Positions 14,863 to 25,317 of a stretch of DNA of 32,750 nucleotides are shown in pieces. Source of the stretch: Clostridia bacterium (GTDB lineage Bacteria; Bacillota; Clostridia; Oscillospirales; QAMX01); NCBI GenBank assembly GCA_017414715.1, contig JAFQKV010000045.1, positions 1 through 32,750 on the forward strand. The letters are read 5' to 3'. A program made the translations under genes and the position numbers. Numbering within the stretch: position 1 is the stretch's first letter; every line of letters begins with the position of its first letter. Under the pieces are notes generated by a model that saw only the letters and a list, made by a program, of their open reading frames with translations, was not told where the DNA came from and made no database searches.

Positions 14863-14910
14863 ATCAATATACGTACCCGTATAACAATAATCTATCGGAG
14901 GCGCAAAATT

Positions 14911-17727
14911 ATGACGAGAAAATTCCGTACGACCGCAGTGATCCTGCTGCTCGCCATGGCGATCTCGATCTTTGCCGGTTGCAGTGATATCCCCGGTTCC
15001 TCAAGCTCTGAGATCGGCGAGCCGGCATTGAATATGACGGAGACCGTCCTCGCTGTGTACGATACTGTTTTCCTGATCCTTGAAAACCCGACGGATGCCG
15101 TCAATGACTGGCATATTGCAGAGGGTGAAGAATTTGTAAAGCTGGAGCAGACGGGCAACAACACCGTCCAGATCGCCGGTATGAAGGAAGGCGAGGCTGT
15201 GATCCACTGTGAATTTACCAGCGGAGATCGGAACTACATGCTTTCCTGCACGGTGACCGTTGTGCCCCGCAACTTTACGCTTAACCCCTCCAACTGTCTT
15301 CTTGAGTATGGCCAGTCGCTGAACCTTGCGACCTATCCGATCTTTACTTCCAAGCTCGTTTGGGAATCCAGCGACACATCCGTTGCTGTTGTGGATGCCA
15401 TGGGCAAGGTCACGGCTGTGGGAGTCGGTTCCGCCACCATTACCGCGAAAATCGAGAAAAAGCCGGAAATCAATGCTTCTGCCGCCATAATCGTTGTTGA
15501 GGCGACCACCGGCAACTCCGGCCAGATGAGCATCGTTCCCTCGAAGATTGAAACAGAGGTTGGCGCTACAACGAAGCTTACCGCAAACGGCGGCTCCGGA
15601 ACCTACACATGGAAGTCCTCTAACACAGCAAAGGCAACGGTTACCTCCAACGGTATCGTCAGTGCCCTGTCCACTGGCACGGTGACCATCACTGCGACCG
15701 ACAGTTCCGGAAAGAGCGCCACCTGTAAAGTAACCATCTACCGCGCACCGACCAGCATTACCGTTTCCCCCGTGAGCGCATTGCTTGCTGTCAAGGAGAC
15801 CAAGAAGTTCACCGCATCGGTCTATCCCGAAGATGCAAGCAAGAATATTAACTGGTACTCCAGCGACACGTCCGTTGCAACGGTTTCTTCCTCCGGCGTT
15901 GTTACCATGCTGAAGGAAGGCACCGTTACCATCACCGCAAAGTCTGCCTACAACAGTGTTATGGCCACCGCCACCGTCAGCACCGGTGCCAAGGTCACCG
16001 GAATTACCGTGGATAAGGCGACCCTGACTGCTTCCGTCGGCCAGGCATTCACCCTCAATCCCGTTATTGCACCGCAGAATGCTGCCATCCGTACCTATTC
16101 CGTTACCATCGGCGACACCAACGTCGTCAAGCTCAGCGGAAACGAGAAGAATTCCTTCATCGCGGTAAACCCCGGCACCACCACCATCACCTTCAAGAGC
16201 GATGACGGCAGCTTTACCGCCACCACCACCGTCACCGTTCAGAGTGTGGTCAAGAGTGCAGCGATCCAGCCCAGCATCGCACAGGTTACGGTCGGCAGCA
16301 CCACGCAGCTCTCCGTCAAGGTGGAGCCGGAGGATGCCAATGCCGAGGGAACCTGGAAGATCTCCGATGCCTCGATTGCAAAGATTGATGAGAAGGGTGT
16401 CGTTACCGGCCTCAAGGAGGGCGTGACCTCCGTTTCCTACGTCTTTAAAAACAACTCTCTGACGGTCACCTCCGTCGTCAAGGTCGTGAAGGGTCTTTCC
16501 CTCAGCGCGGAGAAGCTGGAGCTTGTGCCCGGCGGTACTGCGACCCTCACCGTATCTCAGGCGGATGTTTCCGGTGCCTGGAGCAGCGATAAGACCGACG
16601 TTGCGACCGTGGATGACAAGGGAATTGTCACCGCCGTTTCAGCCGGTACCGCGAATGTCACCTTTAAGCCCGCATCCGACAGCTATCCCAGCGTCATTTG
16701 CCCCGTGACCGTCTATGCGGCCACCGAATCCATTGAACTGGATGCAGAGGACGTTTATCTCACCAAGGATGCTACCCATACGCCGAAGGTCACCATTCTG
16801 CCTGCCGGCGCAAAGCAGTCCGGCAAGTGGACGGTTACCGCCGGAACGGATATCGTCGAGATCTCCGAGGCCGGTGTGATCACCGCCAAAAAGACCGGCA
16901 AGGCCACTCTGGTCTTCGCAACCCTTGACGGAAAGACCGCGGAACTCCGCATCTATGTTGGAAAGCGAGCCACCGGAGTTGCGCTGGACAAGAAGACGGC
17001 GGAGATCACCGTGGGTGAGCAGCTGACGCTGAAGCCCGTCTTTGCCCCGGAGGATGCCGCCAACGTCAGCGGCACCTGGACCACCTCCGATCCTATGATC
17101 GCCGGCGTTTCTGCCTCCGGTGTCGTTACCGGCTATGTTCCCGGAACCGCAAAGATCACCTTTACCGCCACCGATGGCGGATTCAAGTCGGAATGCACCG
17201 TTAAGGTCAACGGCCACACCGATAAGAAGATCGTGCTTACTTATGATCAGCACAATATCACCGAGTCTACCAAGCTGATCGCCACCCCCGGTGAGCTCGT
17301 GCTGGATGCTGCGTTGGATCCTGCAACGGATAACGTCACCTACTCTGTGATGTTCACAACCCCTGTTGAGGGCCTCGGTGCCACGGTCTCCGGCGGCAAG
17401 ATCACCCTGAAGAGTGAGAAGATCGGCTCCACAAACGTCGTTGTCCTTGCAAAGTCGGGAGATAAGACCTACAGCATCATCTTTGCACTGCAGATCAACC
17501 CAACCCCCTCCGTGACCCCGACCACTAAGCCCACCGCTACCCCCACCGCAGCACCTTCTGCAACGCCTACGACAGCGCCTACCGCAACACCCAGCACGGC
17601 ACCTACCGCTACTCCAACTACGGCACCTACCGCAACACCCACCACAGCGCCTACCGCAACACCCACCACGGCACCGACCGCAACACCCACCACGGCGCCT
17701 ACCGCAACACCGACTGCCGGTGCATAA
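14911..17727 (+). CDS. large lipoprotein of tandem bacterial Ig-like (BIG2) domains
   Basis: A 938-residue secreted lipoprotein. The N-terminus has a basic start, a hydrophobic stretch and the lipobox FAGC, which would lipidate Cys24. About nine BIG2-type repeats of ~75-85 residues follow, with the recurring signatures SSDTSVATV, GVVTGL/GVVTML and GTxTITA. A final beta domain (about 765-860) comes next. The last ~70 residues are Thr/Pro/Ala octapeptide repeats with no LPxTG or other wall anchor after them. Anchored at its N-terminus, it would extend outward and expose the Thr/Pro tail, perhaps to cross the wall or be glycosylated. BIG2 proteins often serve adhesion, but no binding domain is visible. 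GGAGG precedes the ATG. It has its own promoter and terminator. Confidence 0.9.
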   Translation: MTRKFRTTAVILLLAMAISIFAGCSDIPGSSSSEIGEPALNMTETVLAVYDTVFLILENPTDAVNDWHIAEGEEFVKLEQTGNNTVQIAGMKEGEAVIHCEFTSGDRNYMLSCTVTVVPRNFTLNPSNCLLEYGQSLNLATYPIFTSKLVWESSDTSVAVVDAMGKVTAVGVGSATITAKIEKKPEINASAAIIVVEATTGNSGQMSIVPSKIETEVGATTKLTANGGSGTYTWKSSNTAKATVTSNGIVSALSTGTVTITATDSSGKSATCKVTIYRAPTSITVSPVSALLAVKETKKFTASVYPEDASKNINWYSSDTSVATVSSSGVVTMLKEGTVTITAKSAYNSVMATATVSTGAKVTGITVDKATLTASVGQAFTLNPVIAPQNAAIRTYSVTIGDTNVVKLSGNEKNSFIAVNPGTTTITFKSDDGSFTATTTVTVQSVVKSAAIQPSIAQVTVGSTTQLSVKVEPEDANAEGTWKISDASIAKIDEKGVVTGLKEGVTSVSYVFKNNSLTVTSVVKVVKGLSLSAEKLELVPGGTATLTVSQADVSGAWSSDKTDVATVDDKGIVTAVSAGTANVTFKPASDSYPSVICPVTVYAATESIELDAEDVYLTKDATHTPKVTILPAGAKQSGKWTVTAGTDIVEISEAGVITAKKTGKATLVFATLDGKTAELRIYVGKRATGVALDKKTAEITVGEQLTLKPVFAPEDAANVSGTWTTSDPMIAGVSASGVVTGYVPGTAKITFTATDGGFKSECTVKVNGHTDKKIVLTYDQHNITESTKLIATPGELVLDAALDPATDNVTYSVMFTTPVEGLGATVSGGKITLKSEKIGSTNVVVLAKSGDKTYSIIFALQINPTPSVTPTTKPTATPTAAPSATPTTAPTATPSTAPTATPTTAPTATPTTAPTATPTTAPTATPTTAPTATPTAGA
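17551..17718 (+). repeat. seven 24-bp tandem repeats coding APTATPTT
   Basis: Seven in-frame 24-base units encode variants of APTATPTT (APSATPTT, APTATPST and APTATPTA occur once each). Downstream units are nearly identical at DNA level and differ mainly at third positions (GCACCT/GCGCCT/GCACCG), so copy number should vary by slippage or recombination. Confidence 0.9.
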
Positions 17728-17737
17728 ATGAAATTGG

Positions 17738-17779
17738 AAAACGGGTGAAGATCCGAACCGGATCTTCACCCGTTTTTTT
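17738..17779. terminator. shared terminator between the BIG2 gene and the minus-strand HTH gene
   Basis: A long perfect stem (17738-17754 with 17760-17776, loop GAACC) with a run of seven T residues at 17773-17779. Reading minus it is followed by only a short T stretch. The stop codon of the convergent HTH gene (17766) lies within the stem. Confidence 0.9.
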
Positions 17780-18131
17780 CTGTGCCGTGCAGGGCGAGGA
17801 GACGTACGGACTCGTCAAGAAGAGCCCGGTCTTCCGCTGAAAGGCTGTCCGCAGAGCCTAACAATGCATTCTGCAGGTCAAAAAAGAGCTTGATGGATTT
17901 TGTATCACCGCTGCGGCAGCCCGTGATGACGGATTTTCGTATCAGGGCGATCTCCGCTTCCGCATATCTGCGGGAGAGAGTCTCCGCCTCTGCCACAAAC
18001 TCGCGATCAAGCAACCACCGATAAAAGGTCTCCGGCTGTACGCCGATAGCCTCTGCGATCTCGGCCTTTGTCAGTGTGCAGTCGGGATTTGCAAGCATTT
18101 CCGCAGCCCGCCGCTGTTTTGGGTTCAGCAA
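17766..18131 (-). CDS. phBC6A51-type helix-turn-helix protein
   Basis: About 121 residues. The N-terminal half (LNPKQRRAAEMLANPDCTLTKAEIAEAIGVQPETFYRWLLDREFVAE) matches the HTH family known from phage and insertion-element proteins (phBC6A51-like, terminase-small-subunit-like). The C-terminal half is a helical segment ending in an acidic stretch. It probably binds DNA, but no terminase or phage gene lies nearby, so it looks like a domesticated or stranded phage-type regulator. Both candidate starts are TTG. The codon at 18131 is preferred because GGGAGGAG then lies about six bases upstream; at 18137 the ribosome site would abut the start. No independent promoter is obvious. Confidence 0.7.
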   Translation of the reverse strand: MLNPKQRRAAEMLANPDCTLTKAEIAEAIGVQPETFYRWLLDREFVAEAETLSRRYAEAEIALIRKSVITGCRSGDTKSIKLFFDLQNALLGSADSLSAEDRALLDESVRLLALHGTEKNG

Positions 18132-18157
18132 GGTCAACTCCTCCCATCAAAGAAAGA

Positions 18158-18189
18158 AGCCTGCGGACCCGGATAAGGGTCCACAGGCT
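18158..18189 (-). terminator. terminator of the lacZ operon
   Basis: AGCCTG-C-GGACCC (18158-18170) pairs with GGGTCC-A-CAGGCT (18177-18189), with one mismatch and a six-base loop. Reading minus it is followed by the T-rich stretch TCTTTCTTT. It lies about 20 bases beyond the lacZ stop and just before the HTH gene. Confidence 0.75.
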
Positions 18190-18210
18190 ATAATTATAGA
18201 TATGACCGAC

Positions 18211-21297
<3,087 letters not shown>

Positions 21298-21320
21298 TCA
21301 GAAACGGTAGGGTGAAAGAA

Positions 21321-22142
21321 TCAATAGCCGATGGAGGCGAGATACTCGCGGCTTGCCTTTGCACTCTCCATGGGGGAGAGGTTGGTGGCGAGATCCTGCT
21401 CCACGATGATGGTGTGGGTGCCGGCATCTTCCGCCGCAGCGAGGATCGCGGGAATGTCCTGGCAGCCCTGTCCGATGGGGCGGAACTCAAAGCCGCTCTT
21501 GGGACGGTTACCCTTGGTGGAATCGTCGCCGATAAGCTCATAGACGGGCTCACCCTTGACGTAGCCCTCACAGATAAAGTCCTTGAGATGGAGAACGGGA
21601 ACCTTGCCGGCGTATTTCCTGATGTAGTTCACGGGATCCGCGCCGGAGAAACGTACCCAGCAGCAGTCGAATTCCGGCCAAAGCTCGGGAAGATCGCGGA
21701 AGAGGATATCGATCTTGCGCTCCTCACCGAGGAATTCAAACTCAAAATCGTGGTTGTGGTAGAGAAGCTGCAGTCCGGTTCCGCGGAAGGCCTCGCAGAT
21801 GGCAGCAATCATATCGCGGGTGGGCTCGTAGTTTGCCTCGCCGGGCGTGCGCTCCTTGTTCATCCAGGGAATGGCCATATAGGAAACGCCGAGAGTCTGC
21901 TGCTCGGCAACAATAGCGGGGATACCGGCCATCTCCTTGGGAAGCATGGTGTGGGTGGAGACGAGCTTCAGACCGGCCTCTTCCACGGCAGCGCGGAAAT
22001 CCTCGGGCGAAAGACCGCAGTAGCCGGCGCTTTCCACGCAGTCGTAACCCATCTCGCGCACGAGCTTGAGAGTTCCGCGGGGATCAGCCTCCATTTCGTC
22101 ACGGATGGAGAAAAGCTGAAGCCCAACATTGAATTTGCTCAT
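21321..22142 (-). CDS. sugar phosphate isomerase/epimerase (AP-endonuclease-2 TIM barrel)
   Basis: A 273-residue TIM-barrel protein of the xylose-isomerase-like/IolE family. Visible marks are NVGLQLFSIRDEM at the N-terminus, YHNHDFEF with putative metal ligands, EFDCCWVRFSGADP, HLKDF, and a C-terminal VEQD. Members isomerise, epimerise or dehydrate sugars and inositols, and many close relatives have no known substrate. The pairing with lacZ suggests it processes a product of beta-galactoside breakdown or a 3-keto-sugar; that is inference. GGAGG precedes the ATG. It is the first gene of the operon, behind a consensus promoter and an operator-like dyad. Confidence 0.85.
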   Translation of the reverse strand: MSKFNVGLQLFSIRDEMEADPRGTLKLVREMGYDCVESAGYCGLSPEDFRAAVEEAGLKLVSTHTMLPKEMAGIPAIVAEQQTLGVSYMAIPWMNKERTPGEANYEPTRDMIAAICEAFRGTGLQLLYHNHDFEFEFLGEERKIDILFRDLPELWPEFDCCWVRFSGADPVNYIRKYAGKVPVLHLKDFICEGYVKGEPVYELIGDDSTKGNRPKSGFEFRPIGQGCQDIPAILAAAEDAGTHTIIVEQDLATNLSPMESAKASREYLASIGY

Positions 22143-22170
22143 AATAAAGACCTCCGGATATCATAATAAT

Positions 22171-22186
22171 CATACACAGTTGTATG
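22171..22186. promoter_or_regulatory. operator-like dyad of the isomerase-lacZ operon
   Basis: CATACA-CAGT-TGTATG, a perfect 6-bp dyad, overlaps the expected transcription start (~22185). This is the classic position for a LacI- or GntR-type repressor of a sugar operon. No such regulator is encoded in the window. Confidence 0.5.
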
Positions 22187-22191
22187 TGTTG

Positions 22192-22220
22192 ATGATAGCC
22201 CATTTTTTACCCGGTGTCAA
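22192..22220 (-). promoter_or_regulatory. sigma-A promoter of the isomerase-lacZ operon
   Basis: Reading minus, a perfect TTGACA (22220-22215) and TATCAT (22197-22192) are separated by 17 bases. It is divergent from the tRNA-Gly promoter. Confidence 0.85.
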
Positions 22221-22254
22221 GGAAAAAACCGAAAAAATTAAATGAAAAAGTGGG

Positions 22255-22283
22255 TTGACAAATGCTGCTGAATTTGCTATAAT
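22255..22283 (+). promoter_or_regulatory. consensus promoter of tRNA-Gly
   Basis: A perfect TTGACA (22255-22260), a 17-base spacer and a perfect TATAAT (22278-22283), placed 15 bases before the mature tRNA 5' end. Confidence 0.9.
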
Positions 22284-22298
22284 ACTCGTCGTTGACAT

Positions 22299-22374
22299 GC
22301 GGATGTAGCTCATCTGGTAGAGCGCCACCTTGCCAAGGTGGAGGTAGCGAGTTCGAGCCTCGTCATCCGCTCCA
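22299..22374 (+). tRNA. tRNA-Gly (GCC)
   Basis: A complete 76-base cloverleaf. The acceptor stem is GCGGATG/CATCCGC, discriminator T, with CCA encoded. The anticodon stem is CCACC/GGTGG with anticodon GCC at 22332-22334. The T-loop is GTTCGAG. A terminator follows directly, so it is a single-tRNA transcription unit. Confidence 0.97.
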
Positions 22375-22401
22375 AGCGGAGCTTTTTGGCTCCGCTTTTT
22401 T
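22374..22401 (+). terminator. terminator of tRNA-Gly
   Basis: A 9-bp stem (22374-22382 with 22389-22397) followed by T residues to 22401. It starts on the last base of the tRNA CCA end. Confidence 0.9.
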
Positions 22402-22435
22402 GTTGTTGTTCTGTGTGAACGGAAAGGAGTCTTTC

Positions 22436-22843
22436 ATGGCAAAACGCAATCTCGGTTTCACCCCCGAGTTTTCCGCAGGCTGGAAAATGGCGCAGCGCTG
22501 GCCGATTCTGTTTCTTATCCCATTTGGAGTTACTGCCTGGGTGACCTTCGGATATCTTGCTTATGTACTTAAACGCTGGTATCTTTATCTTTTTGCAGCG
22601 CTTTACACGACGCCCGCCGTTGTCGGACTCGTTTTTTCCTATGTGAATTTCGGAAATGAGAGTGTAAACACCTTTGTAAGCGACGTGGTATTCAATGCGG
22701 TACTGGTCGGCTGGCTGTTATCCATGGTGCATACGGGATTCCTGTGGAAAGACTATATGTACGACCGTATGGCAAAAAAACGCGCCCGCAATGCCGAAGA
22801 GGAGCAGCTTCGGACGGACGGAGAAAAAAACCTGTGTCAGTAA
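22436..22843 (+). CDS. small membrane protein of unknown function
   Basis: I do not recognise this 135-residue protein. An N-terminal segment (NLGFTPEFSAGWKMAQRW) precedes three hydrophobic stretches (about residues 22-42, 50-70 and 82-100). A charged tail (DRMAKKRARNAEEEQLRTDGEK) is probably cytoplasmic. The start is set by GGAAAGGAG upstream of the ATG. The reading frame is open back through the tRNA, but that part is not coding. No promoter is seen between the tRNA terminator and the gene, so it may depend on read-through. IreB follows after about 100 bases under its own promoter. Confidence 0.7.
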   Translation: MAKRNLGFTPEFSAGWKMAQRWPILFLIPFGVTAWVTFGYLAYVLKRWYLYLFAALYTTPAVVGLVFSYVNFGNESVNTFVSDVVFNAVLVGWLLSMVHTGFLWKDYMYDRMAKKRARNAEEEQLRTDGEKNLCQ

Positions 22844-22878
22844 GCACGCGGACTTTGAAACTTTTTCTGAAAAAACCC

Positions 22879-22907
22879 TTGAAATCAGGCCGCTTTTGTT
22901 ATATGAT
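22879..22907 (+). promoter_or_regulatory. sigma-A promoter of ireB
   Basis: TTGAAA (22879-22884) and TATGAT (22902-22907) are separated by 17 bases, about 34 bases before the ireB start codon. Confidence 0.75.
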
Positions 22908-22940
22908 AAGTGTGTGAAAGATTCGTAAGGGAGGAATTCT

Positions 22941-23186
22941 ATGAACTCCGATACCATGAAATTCAGCATTGACGAGGAACGCGCGAAGGAGATTCGCCCG
23001 ATCCTGCAGGAGGTTTATTCTGCCTTGTTGGAGAAGGGCTACAACCCCATTATCCAGATCGTCGGCTATATTCTGTCCGAGGATCCCGGGTATATTACCA
23101 ATCATAAAAACGCGCGCGCGCTGATTCGCCGTGTCGACCGCTATGAGCTTCTTTCCGAGCTTGTAAAGTCTTATCTGAATATCTGA
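22941..23186 (+). CDS. ireB: IreB family regulatory phosphoprotein
   Basis: An 81-residue member of the IreB/DUF965 (YrzL) family. In Enterococcus, IreB is phosphorylated by the PASTA kinase IreK and influences cephalosporin resistance. Family hallmarks are [30 protein letters not shown] (written here with QEV) and [22 protein letters not shown], with the full usual length. The N-terminus MNSDTMKFS retains the threonine and serine region where phosphorylation occurs in homologues. In most Firmicutes ireB sits between alaS and ruvX; here both neighbours are absent and it has its own promoter. GGGAGG precedes the ATG. Confidence 0.92.
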   Translation: MNSDTMKFSIDEERAKEIRPILQEVYSALLEKGYNPIIQIVGYILSEDPGYITNHKNARALIRRVDRYELLSELVKSYLNI

Positions 23187-23194
23187 AAAGATCA

Positions 23195-23223
23195 TGCCAG
23201 CGGATTGTGTTTTTCCGCTGGCA
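23195..23223 (+). other. strong hairpin just after ireB
   Basis: A perfect 10-bp stem TGCCAGCGGA/TCCGCTGGCA (23195-23204 with 23214-23223) begins nine bases after the ireB stop. There is no U-run after it, so it may protect the mRNA end and not terminate it. The 23224-23337 stretch contains a short open frame described in the findings. Confidence 0.5.
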
Positions 23224-23337
23224 GTTGTGCGGATGCGGTGGAGAAGGCCATCCGAGCGGCAGCAGCACAGCTTCCGGCAGAGGATTCGGGATTCACAGCA
23301 GAAGAGGATACCACCGGCGCACCGGTGTAACAGATGT

Positions 23338-23370
23338 GAAGGAAGGGAGGGAAACCGTCCTTCTTTTTTT
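23338..23370 (+). terminator. terminator of the ireB unit
   Basis: GAAGGA (23338-23343) pairs with TCCTTC (23358-23363), followed by seven T residues (23364-23370). The loop is large, so strength is moderate. Confidence 0.65.
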
Positions 23371-23397
23371 GTCGAACAATCCTTTTCATGTCAGAGG

Positions 23398-23426
23398 TTG
23401 ACATAATCGGTGTTAGATGGTAAAAT
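23398..23426 (+). promoter_or_regulatory. sigma-A promoter of the 100-aa protein gene
   Basis: A perfect TTGACA (23398-23403), a 17-base spacer and TAAAAT (23421-23426), about 50 bases before the start codon. Confidence 0.8.
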
Positions 23427-23477
23427 AGATAAAACTGGTTCATCCCGCCCTTTTATGAGAGATTGGAGTATATAGAC

Positions 23478-23780
23478 ATGGCTGATAAAGAAATGAACCC
23501 CGCAGGTACGTTGACCTATAAGGGTCGTCCTCTGCTTCGCAAGGACAATGTGATCTATTACGGCAGTATTTCGGATAAGTACATCTCCATGCTGCAGATC
23601 ATGGCATCCAAGGAAGAAAACGGGGTACAGATCCCCACCAAGATCATCGTGACTATCCAGCACACCGATGAGACGATGCGTCCCAAGGACCGTATCGTCA
23701 AGTCCAGTGAGAAGTCCGGCCTGTACGAGGCCATGGACATTGCCACCATCTGGCTTAATCGTTATAATTCCGCGAAGTAA
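23478..23780 (+). CDS. conserved small protein of unknown function
   Basis: A 100-residue soluble protein, predicted alpha/beta (TLTYKGRPLLRKDNVIYYG, KYISMLQIMA, KIIVTIQHTDETM, YEAMDIATIWLNRY). It looks like a short hypothetical protein shared by many Clostridia, but I cannot assign a function. ATG at 23478 is preferred over an upstream TTG at 23463, because GGAG (23465-23468) then has a normal spacing of about nine bases. It has a good promoter of its own and may share its transcript with the NlpC/P60 gene. A 7-bp hairpin (23821-23827 with 23846-23852) lies between them. Confidence 0.75.
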   Translation: MADKEMNPAGTLTYKGRPLLRKDNVIYYGSISDKYISMLQIMASKEENGVQIPTKIIVTIQHTDETMRPKDRIVKSSEKSGLYEAMDIATIWLNRYNSAK

Positions 23781-23886
23781 GCGCGGCACGTGACCCCAAA
23801 TCCGCCGTACAGACCAGGCACGGCAAAAGAGGACAAGCCCTTTTGTTTGCCGCCACCGATCCAGAAGAATTTGAGGTAATGATTTT

Positions 23887-25233
23887 ATGAGTTTGAGAAA
23901 AAGGACCCGCCGGCTTGTGTCTGCGGCTGTGATCCTTGCGGTTTGCGCCATCGGTGCTACCGTATCGATGTGGGATCTCGGTGCGGATGATGCTGCGCAT
24001 CTTCCTGCGTTGGATGAGCCCGGTTCCGTTGTGATCAACGCAGAGGTCCTGAATTACGCAAGTCCCATGGAAACTCCGGATCTAGCGGATGATGTTGAGG
24101 CCCTGCTCACCACCGGTGACGGAAGCCTGCATTCTACTGTTATTTCCAACGATGCACAGAAGCCCGAGCCAACGCCCGAGCCTGCACCGGTACCGACGGC
24201 TGCACCTTCTGTCGCGCCGACGGCGGCCCTGACAACTTCTCCGACTGCTGAACCAACCGCGACCCCCGTGCCCACGCAGCCGGCAGCGGAAGAAACACCC
24301 GAACAGCCGGATTTTGTTGAGGAGGCTTACACGGAGGGTCTGCGCATCGGTACGGTCACCGGCAAGAGCGTCTATTACCGTTCAAAGCCCACCACGGATG
24401 GAAAGAAGCTGGGTTCTCTTACCAAGGGAAGCGCAGTGGTCGTTTTTGCCTTGGCTGACGGTTGGTATAAGGTCAATGTTGCCGGTACTGTCGGCTATAT
24501 GAGCGCCGATTACGTCACCTCCGCCGATGAAGGCGATGGAAAGCTTGGATATGGTAAGGTCACCGGCTCTGTGGTGCATCTGCGTGACCGCGCCGCCATC
24601 GCCGGCAAGTCGCTTGCAAAGCTGCCGGAAGGTACCGGCGTTACGCTGCTGGGTGTTTCCAACGGCTGGTATAAAGTCAAATACGGGAATACCACCGGTT
24701 ATATGCACGGTGAGTATGTTGAACCCACCGAAAAGATCACGGCAGCGCCCAGTAAGGCTCCTGCCGCATCTGCCGGTACTACTTCTTCAACTTTTTCTGC
24801 GACGGAGACGGTCACCTTCGGCTCCTCTCCCTATAAGGCACTGGACAACGCCTATGCCGAGGAGATACAGAAGATCCTTGATCTTGCCCATGCCCAGCTC
24901 GGTGTGCCCTACGTTTGGGGCGGCACCACCCGCAAGGGCTTTGACTGCGGCGGCCTGATCTATTATATCTTCCGCAATCTCGGTTATACTGATTTCCCCC
25001 GTACCAAGCAGTGGACGGCGGGAACTAAGGTCACCTACAGTCAGCTCGTGCCCGGAGATCTGGTTTATTTCTCCAACAACGGCGCGGGCGCAGGTCACGT
25101 GGGCCTTTATGTCGGCGACGGCATGTTTATCCATGCACCGTCCCCCGGCAAGAAGGTTCAGTATACCACCTTGGCCAGCGGCTATTACCGCAATCATTTC
25201 CTATATGGAGCACGGATCATCGGCGACGTTTGA
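23887..25233 (+). CDS. secreted SH3b-NlpC/P60 peptidoglycan endopeptidase
   Basis: NlpC/P60 enzymes cut peptide stems of peptidoglycan. The 448 residues have a basic N-terminus plus one hydrophobic segment (about 10-28, signal peptide or anchor). A Pro/Thr/Ala-rich linker (about 95-140) follows, then two bacterial SH3 domains (about 145-210 and 215-280, each with GWYKV and GYM signatures) and an Ala/Ser linker. The C-terminal NlpC/P60 domain starts at about 320. Catalytic residues are C354 in FDCGGL, H404 in GHVGLYVGDG and H416 in FIHAPSPG. It acts outside the cell, in wall turnover or separation. GAGG precedes the ATG. A GC-rich hairpin follows the stop. Confidence 0.93.
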   Translation: MSLRKRTRRLVSAAVILAVCAIGATVSMWDLGADDAAHLPALDEPGSVVINAEVLNYASPMETPDLADDVEALLTTGDGSLHSTVISNDAQKPEPTPEPAPVPTAAPSVAPTAALTTSPTAEPTATPVPTQPAAEETPEQPDFVEEAYTEGLRIGTVTGKSVYYRSKPTTDGKKLGSLTKGSAVVVFALADGWYKVNVAGTVGYMSADYVTSADEGDGKLGYGKVTGSVVHLRDRAAIAGKSLAKLPEGTGVTLLGVSNGWYKVKYGNTTGYMHGEYVEPTEKITAAPSKAPAASAGTTSSTFSATETVTFGSSPYKALDNAYAEEIQKILDLAHAQLGVPYVWGGTTRKGFDCGGLIYYIFRNLGYTDFPRTKQWTAGTKVTYSQLVPGDLVYFSNNGAGAGHVGLYVGDGMFIHAPSPGKKVQYTTLASGYYRNHFLYGARIIGDV

Positions 25234-25241
25234 TCCTGTTG

Positions 25242-25264
25242 CGGCCTGCCCGCCGGGCAGGCCG
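25242..25264 (+). terminator. hairpin after the NlpC/P60 gene
   Basis: A perfect 10-bp stem CGGCCTGCCC/GGGCAGGCCG with a three-base loop, followed by TTATGATTG. The U-run is poor, so it is a weak or partial terminator. I find no convincing promoter between it and the next gene. Confidence 0.5.
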
Positions 25265-25317
25265 TTATGATTGTGTAATGGATATATTTCACCAAGAGTA
25301 GAACCAGGAGAAAGATT

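Noticed and set aside
17469-17718. VGVAVGAV repeat peptide on the minus strand, and a CRISPR-like repeat pattern
   Set aside because: Both are products of the 24-base tandem Thr/Pro repeats; there are no unique spacers between units.
22292-22435. Open frame running through tRNA-Gly into the small membrane protein
   Set aside because: It is the well-known spurious translation of a tRNA gene (SSSGRAPPCQGGG-like); a terminator and a good ribosome site before 22436 fix the real start.
23192-23443. Minus-strand 83-codon frame opposite the ireB downstream region
   Set aside because: It lacks a ribosome site and promoter and crosses a plus-strand terminator and promoter.
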